From Portulaca oleracea (Eukaryota > Streptophyta > Magnoliopsida > Caryophyllales > Portulacaceae), in assembly GCA_029582165.1 (NCBI GenBank), contig CM055879.1, positions 31,592,830 to 31,656,829 on the forward strand: 64,000 nucleotides of DNA, in the 5' to 3' direction. The translations under genes were made by a program, and so were the position numbers. The first letter of the stretch is position 1, and every line of letters starts with the position of its first letter. This document shows positions 1 through 10,803 of this stretch, piece after piece. Under the pieces are notes generated by a model, which saw only the letters and a program-made list of their open reading frames with translations, was not told the origin of the DNA and made no database searches.

Positions 1-765
1 TGAAAACTTTTCCACATCAGCTTACATTGGAAGGCTATATATACCGCATAAGTCTTCCAAAGCCCGAGAGCCCCTTGGTTTTTCGGTCTACAATTTTTTT
101 TTCCAAAGAAACCATGGACATACCACTCCCATCCAGAAAATTTTTTATTAATCCCATCGATCTGTTCTGAAGTCTTCTTTGGCAAAAGAAAACATTATGT
201 GGTATGTGGCTATGTGCCGTAACGAATCTAAGTTTGTTTGAATGAGCAGGATAGTTCTACTTGCTTTAGAGACAATATGTTCATTTTTCAACTAGAGAGT
301 TTCTATTATCTTGTTCAATGATTTATGAAAACAGTTCAATTTTCTTATGACCACTCACCGTAGAACGACCAAAATATTTTCCTAAGAATTATTTGATAGA
401 GATATTAAAAATACTTTGAACAATATCTTTTTTCCTGCACATGGTTTTAGCAGAAAAAAATCTTATCATTATTAATTGTGAAAGTAAATGTTGGATTTCA
501 CAAATTGAGGAAGACAAGACATAAACGACAAAGAAGAATTAAAAAAAAAAAGAAAGGAAGGCGCCTAAAAAAGCGGTGCATCCTTCTAGAGGATTAGGTC
601 CTTTCTTTTTCTATTCAATTCGATAGCCCTGCTAGTAGTATTATTATTGCAAGTATTGTATTGTATTAATACTACTAATATAGCTTCTAGAAAGCCACCA
701 CGCTTTGGTGGACCCTCTCATATCTTTGATTGCCTCCAACTCTGATCTCATGGCTTTCCATTTTT
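1..765. other. Gene-free AT-rich stretch
   Basis: No ORF of note and no recognisable element. There is a poly-A run near 540-551 and mostly AT-rich sequence. Confidence 0.5.
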
Positions 766-768
766 TAA

Positions 769-1057
769 GGCCATGATTTTTATGCGGCTGACTGATTACG
801 GTGTCATACTGTATTATATATGGCTACATTTTACCATAATTCTATCACAATTTATTTTTTTAATTATTTATCTTACTTTTTTCAATTACAATTTCATATT
901 TTTCAGCACATTTACAATTATTAAAACCAAAACCCACCACAACTTTTTACAATCCATCACAATCTACCACAACTTTACTATACCCACTATAATTTATTAC
1001 AATTCCATCACACTACACCACGGCACACTGCAGCCAGCCACATAAAAAAAAGTGCCC
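769..1057. mobile_element. Harbinger/Tourist-like MITE (289 bp)
   Basis: The element is flanked by direct TAA trinucleotides (766-768 and 1058-1060), the TWA-type target duplication of PIF/Harbinger elements. Its ends are inverted: GGCCATGATTTTTATGCGGC on the left, and the right end read on the minus strand begins GGGCACTTTTTTTTATGTGG. The interior is rich in CCACAAC / CATCACA blocks like the other Harbinger MITEs of this window, so it looks like a diverged older member. The 90-codon ORF inside it is an artefact of this low-complexity sequence. Confidence 0.65.
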
Positions 1058-1060
1058 TAA

Positions 1061-1367
1061 GTCGGCCCTAAAACATAAAAACCTCACATTAACACCTCTT
1101 CTTTAGTCTTTACCCCACCGAAAAAAGGTGCTTCAAAAACTAAACAAAACCCAAAAAAAGTGCCTTCAAAAAATAAAACAAATAGCCATACATACATACC
1201 TTTTTCTTTCTTTTGTTTTTGTCAAAGGTTAATTTATTCAACATTTGTACTACTATATACTATCTTCCCATCTATGCTTTGCTCATTTCTTAGCTTGTTA
1301 TTTACAAATATATATATCACCATCACAAGGGTAGCTCTTTTTTCTCTTTATATATAAGCCTATCAAC
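1061..1367 (+). promoter_or_regulatory. Putative promoter region of the His-rich ORF
   Basis: Two TATA-like boxes precede the ORF at 1368: an ATATATATAT block at about 1307-1317, and TTTATATATAAG at about 1346-1357. The second lies only about 11 bases before the first ATG. If it were the working TATA box, transcription would start inside the annotated ORF and translation would begin at the in-frame ATG at 1413 (codon 16). The upstream box would allow the first ATG. Confidence 0.4.
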
Positions 1368-2027
1368 ATGGGTTTTCAAGATTCCTCTCCAAAACTCCCA
1401 CAAACTCCATTAATGGATATCAGTCAGATCAACAAGAACATGAACAAGGTGATGGATATGTCATCCTTCTTCCTCTTCGAAGCAGTCGGCGACTCCGATG
1501 GCGATCATCATCATCATCATCATCATCATCAGAGCATGGTGATGAAGATGATGATGGTGGGGAGATTGGGAGAAGTTCATGATCATACCCATTTCGATCA
1601 AGATGAAGATGAACAAGATTATGATGATGATGATGCTCAGTCATGTAGCCATGATGTATGGGGTCATCATGATCTTATTGCAACATCCCACGATCGTACA
1701 TTAATTAGAAGCAACACCCACCAAGGGGTTCATCATCATGATCACCATCATAGTAGCCATGGAGGTGATGATGATGTGTTGAGCAGAAAAGGTGGGGATG
1801 CATGGAAAGAGATGGTTCACATGTCCAGATCAAGGTATGACCATCATGATCATGACCATGATCATGATGAACATCATCATCATCATAATAAGATGACATC
1901 AGAAGTTATGTCAACAGCAAATAGTCATGCCTCGAGGGATTTGTTCTGCGTGGATTCATGTGAAGGGAAGAAGATGAGCGAGAAGGAAAGAAGTAGGCTC
2001 TTCTGGGAGACTTGCTTGGCTTCTTAA
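1368..2027 (+). CDS. His/Asp-rich hypothetical protein (219 aa)
   Basis: This is a single-exon ORF with no domain I recognise. After a polar N-terminus (first 30 residues) and a short hydrophobic motif SSFFLFEA (about 32-39), the protein is dominated by histidine, aspartate and glutamate: an eight-His run at about 47-54 encoded by a CAT repeat, then repeated DHDH, HHDHHH and DEDEQDYDDDDA patches. The C-terminus (about 200-219) returns to ordinary sequence, with a charged stretch and the ending RLFWETCLAS, which looks like a real constrained terminus. No signal peptide or membrane segment is visible. The dense His/acidic repeats suggest divalent-metal binding, by composition only. Alternative starts are Met16 (1413) and Met25 (1440). 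The stop codon lies at the edge of a TTAA microsatellite. Codon-repeat composition inflates antisense ORFs here; I consider the plus frame real because both termini are non-repetitive. Confidence 0.6.
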   Translation: MGFQDSSPKLPQTPLMDISQINKNMNKVMDMSSFFLFEAVGDSDGDHHHHHHHHQSMVMKMMMVGRLGEVHDHTHFDQDEDEQDYDDDDAQSCSHDVWGHHDLIATSHDRTLIRSNTHQGVHHHDHHHSSHGGDDDVLSRKGGDAWKEMVHMSRSRYDHHDHDHDHDEHHHHHNKMTSEVMSTANSHASRDLFCVDSCEGKKMSEKERSRLFWETCLAS

Positions 2028-2051
2028 TTAATTAATTAATTAATTAATTAG
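2023..2051. repeat. (TTAA)n microsatellite
   Basis: A run of TTAA/AATT tetranucleotides begins at the stop codon of the His-rich ORF and continues into its 3' region. Confidence 0.85.
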
Positions 2052-3830
2052 CTACTTTATTAATTTCTTGCTACAAGGATTTTTTTAACTTTTTTTTTTT
2101 TGTTAATCCTTTCCTACCATCCCAAATTAGGGAGTTGGTGGGTTATACATGTACGTACATATGACTTTTCTTTTGTGTTATTGGGAAGTTGTTCAATTTG
2201 TACATATTTTCTTTCTCTTAGATGACAATGTCATTAATTGACGATCATGTTTTCTTTTGCTTAATCTAATTAAAGTTGTAACTCAATAATATAAATTATT
2301 CTTCCATGGTAACTTTTAATGATGATAGCTTGATGTATGAATAATTTATATTCGTTTGTTACTTTGTTTGCTTCTTTTTATACAGTTATATTCATTATAG
2401 TATAAGCCTTGCTATAGGCACCTTTAATTTATTTTAAGTGTTTTTATTTTTATTTGGTATTAAGTTTTGGCCCCTCCCCCTTCTCCTAAATAACCAAACC
2501 TCTGCCTTTTTGGAAGGGACATCATTAGAAATGGAAAGCTCCATTTTAATAGGTTTTTATGTCAATCCATCGTCTCATTTTAATTGTTATATATTTAAAT
2601 TTTGTCTATTTGTAAATAAGAGTTTTATTATAAAAAATGATAGGAGTCTTGGGGCGCCAAAACATATTTTAAGTGTCTTGTTCTATTATTAAAATGATAT
2701 TAATTATATATTAAATTGAAATCAAATGATATGATTGAATTCTATAACTATATATATTTTTATTGATTATCTTTTATTTTTCAGAAAAACATCTTAAATA
2801 TGTCTAACGGATGAGGTTGATCAGATTAGGGTATCAATTATGCTCATTAGCATAACCAATGCATCCAAACCTTCTTATAAATGACACTTATTGTGTCTTG
2901 AGACAAGTCATATATCATCACCCATGCATTATCGAAAATATATATACTGTTATATATATGCGATGCTTAGATACTCTTTTGGCTAGAGTTTTGTTCATCA
3001 ATTGCATGTATGCAGTTCTACTATATCAGATGGAGACCAATTTTCAAATCGCTATAATACGGATTGTGAAGCTCACTATCAATAGTAATTAAAGATGCGT
3101 TATTATCAAAGATTCATTACAAGATTGTCATAATTCCAAAGCCGCTCATCAATGAAGTTTTATTAATAATTTAAAAATTGATTTTCATATACTCATTTTA
3201 GATTTACAGTTATTTTTTATTTTCACGATATTCATTGTAATACGTTGTGATGTTTTATTAATAAAATCGTTTTATTTGCTTAAAAAACTATACATATACA
3301 ATTAAATTGTATAGTAACTTATTGTTAGATTTATAATAAAAACAACTCATACACTCACATATATATAATTTTAAAATTTTTATGAATATATTCAGGGTGT
3401 GTTCTTTTTGACTTTTGATAAGTAATTTATTGTTGATCAGTGCTGATCGGTGCTGATGAGTACTGATCAATGTTGATCAATAAATTAGTCATAATTACCA
3501 ATATTAATTAATAATATAATTAGTTATATTATGATCCAATTTAGAAAAAAATGACTATTCTTTTCTTTCTTTAGAACATGTTATGAATTTTAATTTATTA
3601 ACTATATAATTAGTATACTTAATAACTGGCAATATAATTGGCTATATTCTTTTTATTAACAATACAACTAATTATATTATAAAATTTTAATAATTAATAA
3701 TTGATTACTTAGAAAAAATGGGACTATCTTTTTATTTTCTTTCTTTAGAATATCAAGATTTCTAACCTCATCTTAAATCCCAATTTCACGTGAGATTCCC
3801 TCCAATCCTCCCCCTCCTATTCTTACCCTA
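2052..3830. other. Gene-free AT-rich intergenic DNA
   Basis: Short ORFs here have no recognisable similarity or coding character. At about 3418-3482 there is a local repeat of the motif TGATCAGTGCTGATC / TGATGAGTACTGATCAATG. A related motif recurs at about 4950-4990, suggesting a diverged repeat family. Confidence 0.5.
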
Positions 3831-3833
3831 TTA

Positions 3834-4093
3834 CGCCCTGTTCTTTTCTGCGGTTGGCAAACTGCGGTGCCACAGTTTACCGCTTTGCCACAACCCACCA
3901 CATTTTACCGTAAATCATTACTTTTCTCTCTTCTCACTTTTCTCTCTCCTCACTTTTCTCCTCTACTTTTTACATTCTCTCTCCTCACCTACCCCACATA
4001 TCAATAATCTACCACAATTCCATCACACCACACAACAATTCCACCACACCTCACCACACCATTCCACAAAATACCGCATAAAAGAACAGAGCC
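3834..4093 (+). mobile_element. Harbinger/Tourist-like MITE, copy A (260 bp)
   Basis: It is flanked by TTA on both sides (3831-3833 and 4094-4096). The left end is CGCCCTGTTCTTTTCTGCGG and the right end, complemented, is GGCTCTGTTCTTTTATGCGG. The interior contains TTGGCAAACTGCGGTGCCACA near the left end and CCACAAC/CACCACACC blocks on the right. It belongs to the same family as the copies at 10,639, 17,437, 33,019 and 33,788. A 116-codon ORF over it is just the MITE sequence. Confidence 0.85.
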
Positions 4094-4096
4094 TTA

Positions 4097-5095
4097 GTTT
4101 ATTTCATTCTGGCCGGGCCTCCACAATATTATCTACATAAATAATTGATATTACTTTTAGGGTTTAAATCATTTTTCAAATATCTTTTGTCGTCCTCATT
4201 TTCATCTTTTTCAAGTCTAAGTTGTCAATTTTCAAGTAAGTTCCAAATCTTTTCTTTGTTTCTTTAATGAATATTTGTGGCTAGAATTGGTGTATTTGTT
4301 AATTTTATTGCTTTTTTATTAACTTTGTATTTTAATTTGATATATGATTCATATGATCAGTAATATTGAAGATGATGTATATTAATATGAATCTATGATA
4401 ATAGGGGAATATCTCAGCTAGTATTACTCCAAGCAAAGAATAGTGTAATTATTAATCCTAAAATTTGCCGTTCCATCCAATAGGTCTTAAACTTTTGGTT
4501 CACTATACATGAAACATGTGAATAGACGTAGTAGTTTATAATTTATAGAACATTTATGTTTTTTAGCCATGATTTGCTTTGCCAAGTTATTTGAGTTGTG
4601 ATTTAATATTAACAACTTATAACCTATTGACGTTGTATTTCATATATGATTATAATATATAATTGTCCTTGCAAACTAGTGCAATTAAACAATGAAACAA
4701 AATTACTAAAATTATTATCATTATATTATATTTTTCATTGCCTATATAAGAAGAAAGGCTTGAAAATGAGACATTATTTTTATCAGGTTTTACATATCAT
4801 TGTATGTTATGAATTTAACGTAATCCTTTATTAATCAAGTATATATGGAATATACAAATTGTAATGGGACATTTACATTGTTATCTAATTTATTCATAAA
4901 AAATTAACCTCATAATTATTTTCAAAATTAAAAATATTAGGTGTGATTATCAGTACTGAACAATGCTGATAAGTGATGAATGCTGATAATAAATACTTAT
5001 AATAAATTGAAAAGAACATGCCCTTAATAGAAAGTGATACTCAAAGCGTTGTCCTGGATACTAAGAAGAATAAAAAAAAGAATTTCTTTTTTTTT
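4097..5095. other. Gene-free intergenic DNA
   Basis: AT-rich sequence with no supported gene. Confidence 0.45.
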
Positions 5096-5128
5096 GGGGC
5101 GGGGGGGGGGGGGGGGCGGGGCGGGCGA
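5096..5128. repeat. Poly-G tract
   Basis: A G run interrupted by a few C bases sits in otherwise AT-rich DNA. The exact length is likely unreliable in the assembly. Confidence 0.7.
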
Positions 5129-5137
5129 GTATACTTT

Positions 5138-5900
5138 GAGCATCTGTAGCAGTGAGTTTGAGTTTGACTCACTGAATGAGAAGGAATATGTGGGCCCCCA
5201 CGATGAGAACCAAAGTTTCTCTTTATTTACCTAGCTTCCCAATACTTAGCACGAATTTTGCTCATGTTAATTTAAAAAACGTGTGAGTTCTAATTAATAA
5301 TATAATTAATTTGGTTATATTATTAACAAAAGTGAGATGGAGCAGGAGAACATACAAAAATATAATTAAAAGTGTGAGCAGTTCACTATATAGATTATGT
5401 GCAATAGTTAAAATTCATTCCAATGGTTACACTTGAATTTCATTCCATTACTTAACGCACAATGGTACTCTTCGTAAATTTTAGAGTTTTTGAATTCATT
5501 CTAGAACTCTACTATATGGTTTTAGAATGAACTCCAATTTTTGCATCTTTCCTTATGTTTCATTGGTGAAAATAATTTTTTTTTTTTGTTTAGTTACCCA
5601 AAACAGAGTTGTTGTGCGTTGTAGACCAATATAATAACACATATTTTATTTAGAATTTAAAGTTGGAATTCCTTCTATTCTTGTGAAGGACAAAATGAAT
5701 TTCAATAATTAAAAAAAAAAGGTGATATGGAATGGACCATAACTAAAGATTAAAAATAGTATAATACTAACATATTATGTCGTGATCGAGTAGCTCAACG
5801 TATGACTCTCGCGAATCTGCTCACATTTTCATCACTAAAATACCCTGCACAACCTCACTCTACACCATCTCATGATATATATTATTGGTCAACAATGAGC
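5138..5900. mobile_element. Diverged relative of the 6112-6513 MITE
   Basis: Sequence from 5138 (GAGCATCTGTAGCAGTGAGT) matches the left arm of the element at 6112 over about 270 bp, including AATATAATTAATTTGGTTAT and the GAGATGGAGCAGGAG-type block. A weaker match to the right part appears at about 5800-5900 (CACAACCTCACTC). About 360 bp between the two parts has no counterpart, so the copy seems broken or interrupted. The outer limits are approximate. Confidence 0.45.
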
Positions 5901-6111
5901 CAAATTTTAATTCATCTTTACACATTATCTAAAATTATTTATGTGTAATTTTATTCCGCTTTTACGCTTTAGATGTGCTTTTTCAAGGTTACCGAATATA
6001 TCTTGAATTCCTGTATGGGTAAGGAACCGTTCGTGTTTGCTTTCTTTTCTTTTTTTTAAAAAAATTATGTAATGTTTCTTTTTCAATTAAATTATATAAG
6101 TCCACAGTCAC

Positions 6112-6513
6112 GAGCACCCGCAATGGTGAGTTTGAGTTTGATTAATTGTATAACGTGAGATCTGTGGACCTCTATCAAGAGAGTCAAAATTTAACTTTTT
6201 ATTTAGTTAGCTTTCCAATGGTAAGAATGAGTTTGACTCATATTAATTAAAAAAAATAAATGGGTCCCACTTAAGAATATAATTAATTTGGTTATATTGA
6301 TAAAAATGAGATGGAGGAGGAGAGAGAAAAAAATATGATTAAAATATTAATATTTCAAACTCGCATTCAAACTCGTCTCGCGAGACTGAAAGCGAGATTC
6401 TCGCGAGACGAGTTTCATTCTCACCACTGAAATGTCCTACACGACCTCACTTCGTTCTCGTTTCATGCCACGTTAGCAGTGAGTCGAATTAAAACTCACC
6501 ATTGCAGATGCTC
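6112..6513. mobile_element. MITE with GAGCATCTGCAATGG-type ends (402 bp)
   Basis: The ends are inverted: GAGCACCCGCAATGGTGAGT on the left, and the right end, complemented, begins GAGCATCTGCAATGGTGAGT. An internal palindromic stretch near 6370-6412 contains TCTCGCGAGAC on both strands. I see no clear target duplication, so the superfamily (hAT or Mutator type) is left open. Confidence 0.6.
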
Positions 6514-7500
6514 TAATAAACTTTCATCATTATGAACAAACACACATGCAGATATTACGAATCAGAAACTATTCTTATCTCTCTTCTGATTTTATTCCAC
6601 GTTAGCTTTATGTAAATAATTATTAGGGATGTAATTATAATGGTTTTCAATCATGTCAATCATTAAAAATAAAATTAAATATTATTTATACATAAATTAA
6701 ATTTTATCTTAGCCATTTATTTTTTATTTAACATAAAATTATAAAATATATTTTCTAATTATGTATAATTCAGTTACAAAAAAGTATAAAAATTAAATAT
6801 TTTCTGAGATACTTTGTTTGTTAGGTTTAAACTAAATTTAAAATATTCAATTAGGAAAATATATTTTATAATTTTATACTCAATGAACAATTGAACGGTC
6901 AAAATAATATTTTAACACATGTACTAATTAGATTTATTCTCCTTCTTTTAATTGTTATAATTGACACCCACTGTTACTTTTTTTTTTCATTACAAATTAA
7001 AATACGAAAATGTTTGAATGTTCCAAAGATGGGCGATATTAGGGAGAGATTAAAGGAGATTCTCTTCCCTTTTGGAGGGGGTGGTGGTGTTTGTTTCCAG
7101 TACTAGTGGCCAATTCAACAAAAAGAATTTATCGTTAAAAATTTCCCACTACTTTTTTTTATTAAAAGAACTTTGCTTTTAAATTCAAATTGCATATTAT
7201 CAAAATCCTAAATGATTCGTATGACATCCGATTTTGAATTCCTGGGATGGTCAATTATTTCTTCCTAACCTATACAAGGCAATGCCAATACACCTTACTT
7301 ACCTATTAAAAAAAATGCCAATAAACCTACTAGGAGAAAAAAAAAAACTTAAAATAGCCCATTAGTTTAAAAATCTTTAATTATATTGATTTATATATAA
7401 GATTTTAATTATTGAAAAAAGTTTTTATTGTTTAACAAAACTGGAATATATTATATATATGCTTAATAGTTGTGTTTTTTAAACAAAATTTAGCAAAAAT
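6514..7500. other. Gene-free AT-rich intergenic DNA
   Basis: No supported gene. Short G-rich patch GGAGGGGGTGGTGGTG near 7073-7090. Confidence 0.45.
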
Positions 7501-7529
7501 GAGACTAAAGCGTCACCAAAGGAGGGTTT

Positions 7530-8330
7530 CTAAAAGATGGAGGTGGATGCCCATATAAAATCAGAGTTTCGTGGGATGTTTGTCTTCTAATGACCTATGT
7601 TTGGAAGGTAACTCAATACAAGTTGTTGCAGTAAGTCTTGTGAGTTCTCAACCTTGTGCAGATGCAAACTCTTCTGAACCAAATGATGACTCTCATGATC
7701 CTGAGAGAACTATTACTGTTATACTGGAAAGTGATGTTAGGAGTGAAGTTCAAGGGGAGATGGATGGGTCTCATACAAACAATGGTGATCCATCGATTTA
7801 CGTGGTTACAGATAGTTGTGACAATTAGAGTGATACTATCTTGGAAGCTCCGATGGTGTGCACCAATCGTGCGAATTTTTGTGGACAGAAATCGTATAAA
7901 GACTACTTTTGTCAGCCCATCTCCCTTTGAGGCGGCTGATATTTTGATCTTCAAGCAGCTTTGTTCCGGAATCTCAAAACAAATGGCAGGCAGGTAAGGA
8001 AGGGAAAGTTGATGCTGAAGGCCTAATGGCGTTGGTCAAACAAGTAACCAGGGTTGTCTCCCATCCAAAAAAACAAGAAACAAAGAAATGAAAAGGGGCA
8101 TCTTGTCTCGAGGGACCAATGTTTCTAGGAATCTTTGATGAATTCTGATCGGAGTTATGACTTTGCTAACATCTTGATTGTAACTTTAAAAAGTCATAGA
8201 GATTCACACAAGCGTGAAGTTCTTAGGGACTGATGATCCAAAAGGAACGCGAAGATATTTAAAAAGAAGTTGCACGAGAAAGAAAGGCTAGCATGGTGAA
8301 CAATCCTCCTGGGAATTAGATGTATTCCAG
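7530..8330 (+). other. Unrecognised, possibly degraded coding sequence
   Basis: Base composition is less AT-rich than its surroundings. An 85-codon plus-strand ORF (7571-7828) has balanced, coding-like composition (Ser/Asp/Glu-rich) and is followed in frame by a stop and then further coding-like sequence to about 8330, broken by more stops. I cannot match it to a known family. It could be an old retroelement or a gene relic. No intact gene is claimed. Confidence 0.3.
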
Positions 8331-8753
8331 TTGTAGTAGCTTGTTATTGTTTGTCTTCTTTTATTGTATTAGTGGGTATACTCTTCAATCTTAACGGCTT
8401 TGAATAATTGAACAAAAATAAATTTAATAGTTATATTTCAAAGAATACTCCCACAAAATTCCACCTGTTAGAGTATGATCTCAACAAATTCATTTAATTT
8501 TAAAATATTTTGTAGTTACAAAATATATTTCATAATGATATGTATTTTAAACTCTTATGTGTACATGGAGTTGAACCACAAAGAAATGATCAAAACTAGT
8601 AAATTATAATTTAAGAAAAATGGATTGTAACAAAAGAAAGCATTTAAGCCACTAAAGATTCTAATCTAAAAAGATGGCTGTCATTTATTAATGAATTGGA
8701 AGCATGTATACCGATTTTTATCTTTTAGCAATTATGGTAATTACGTTAATTCC

Positions 8754-8815
8754 GGCAATGTGTACATGTGGCATGATCAAATCTGGCAATGTGTACATGT
8801 GGCATGATCAAATCT
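8754..8815. repeat. Perfect 31-bp tandem duplication
   Basis: The unit GGCAATGTGTACATGTGGCA followed by TGATCAAATCT occurs twice, back to back (8754-8784 and 8785-8815), inside the left inverted repeat. Confidence 0.9.
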
Positions 8816-9370
8816 CATACGCATCGATTTTATTTATTTTCAAATTCTGAAAATTAAAACTATGAGATTTGAACTTGCAACCTATCTTATAGTGAATAAA
8901 TCCCTACCCATTCAACCATATGTCTTTCACTAATCATTTTTGCAATATTTTGGTATTGTATACAACATACCTTGGAATTTAAGTTTCAAAACCCTTTTGC
9001 CTTTCACGATTGACGATGCCCCTGGTAACCGCCTCCGCCGTTTGACGTAGCACGACTTCTCACCGCCGCTGCTGACCAGTTTTCCAGTACCAATTTCCGA
9101 ACGACCGGATGTCACCAGTGCCAGAGAACAACGATGTTCTCAAACACCGGTCATGCAGAGTGCGATTTCATTTCGTTTTTTTTCCACAATCGATTTTGGA
9201 TGACGGCGAGGGTAGCAGATTGGGAGTGGCTGGTCTCGGGATTGCATCCGAGCGAGGGAGACTTAGCCATGGGAATATTTCTTGCAGTAGTTGTATCTCC
9301 GGCGAAAGGTCACCAGAAACAATATAGGTTGGTCAATTTGTTTTAATCTTTTCATCCAATATCCATCAAA

Positions 9371-10223
9371 TCTATTAAATATATTAAAACACAAGCTCCT
9401 TACTCCTAAGTCCTATGGAAAATCTAAACCTAAAAGAAATAGTTAAGAAGGTTTGGTGAATTCCAAAGCAAATTCCAAACCTACATAATTTATTATTACA
9501 TTCATAAATATAATATTAATAAAAATAAAAAAGAAATACCTAAAGTCATTCATAAGTTACCAATATTTAATGCATACAAAATTAGAACATTTTAAATTTT
9601 TCAAAAAAGAAAAAAAAATACATAAGGTCATACATACATAAATTACAAATATCTAATACAAAATTAGAGCAATTTTTACTTTTCCTTTCATTAATTTACT
9701 ATTATAATATAACTATCTTATAAAATATAATAATAGATACTAAAATAAAATTTTCATGAAAAAATTGTTTCGTATTCTTTTTAATAACTATCTTATAAAA
9801 TAAAATTTTTGATTGAAACTACTATATATACTTTTAACAATAAAAAAATTCAAATTATATGCAAGCTACCAAAACAAGAATAAGAAATTTGAATAAGTAG
9901 AAATTAAAAAGTTGAATAAGAGGTTAAAAGCCACGTAATATATAATGGAAAATAATAAGAAAATAGAATTGTCACGTAGTTGTTGCCGTAACATTTTTTT
10001 CAAAAAAAAAAAAAGTATCTTTCTTAAGACGAAAAATAAAATTAAAGTATTTATCCATAATCGTTTGGTCATGAAATAAAATAAACTCAAATGATAGTTT
10101 AATCCATAAAAAATAATATTTTTATAAGATTAGATAATAATTATTATAAAATTACTCTAGAAAATAAATAACGTAAAATTATTGAAATATTATCCGTGTA
10201 TTGCACGGGATATTATAGACTAG
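9371..10223 (+). mobile_element. Helitron-like non-autonomous element (853 bp)
   Basis: The left end starts with TC (TCTATTAAATATATTAAAAC) after an A. The right end has a short hairpin, CCGTG-tattg-CACGG, at 10,194-10,208, and ends CTAG at 10,220-10,223, followed by T. TC...CTRR ends, a 3' hairpin about 11 bp before the end, and insertion between A and T with no target duplication are the established Helitron signature. The interior is AT-rich with no rep/helicase coding. Confidence 0.6.
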
Positions 10224-10638
10224 TTCATAGTTGACAAATAAGTCCTTAAAAAAATTAATTTTTAATTAATTATACATAATTTTCACAATATAAAAATCAA
10301 AATTTAATATTTTTGAAAATAAATAAAATCGACGTATGAGATTCAATCATACCACATGTACGGTACACATCGCGGGAATTAACGTAATTACCGTAATTGT
10401 CAAAAGATGAAAATTACCTTACCTTAAATCTAAATAAAAATGGATGGAGTATCATAGATAAATAAATAAACGAATAATAAATAAATGAGTAAAGTAGCAG
10501 GTGTTGACTGTTGACTAAGATGGGTCTGCTTATCTATTTATTTTTAGTAATGACTGATTCCACTTCTGTTTTGCAAACATAAATAAAATGCTGGAAGCTT
10601 GTTATCACTGATCACTCATGTTTGGTGATTCGGTCGAT

Positions 10639-10803
10639 GGGCCCTGTTATTTTCTGCGGTTGGCAAACTGTGGTGCCACAGCCTACCGCAGTTTACCGCA
10701 AATCATTACTTTTCTCTCTCACAATTTCAATAACCTACTACAATTCCACCACACCACACCTCACCACACCATTCCGCAAAATACCGCATAAAAGAACAGG
10801 GTC
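10639..10803 (+). mobile_element. Harbinger/Tourist-like MITE, copy B (165 bp)
   Basis: This is a short copy of the family: left end GGCCCTGTTATTTTCTGCGG, right end ACCGCATAAAAGAACAGGGT. It is internally deleted relative to copy A. I see no clean trinucleotide target duplication. Confidence 0.75.

Larger units (their letters stand above)
8713..10432. mobile_element. Inverted-repeat-bounded element with internal GC-rich segment
   Basis: About 110-140 bp at 8713-8850 and at about 10,270-10,432 are imperfect inverted repeats. Both contain GGTAATTACGTTAATTCC, ACATGTGGCATGAT-like and TCGATTTTATTTATTTTCAA blocks in mirror order. Between them lies a GC-rich stretch (about 8990-9320) that stands out from the AT-rich flanks and looks like captured genic sequence. 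Long terminal inverted repeats plus foreign genic DNA are the hallmark of Pack-MULE elements, but I find no clear 9-11 bp target duplication, so this assignment is inference. The Helitron-like element at 9371-10,223 lies inside. Confidence 0.45.

Noticed and set aside
1429..1899. Minus-strand ORFs over the His-rich gene
   Set aside because: They are complements of the CAT/GAT repeats; the plus frame has non-repetitive ends and an upstream promoter-like region.
3790..4140. 116-codon ORF rich in Phe/Leu/Ser/His
   Set aside because: It is the translation of a Harbinger MITE; the same kind of ORF appears at every other copy.
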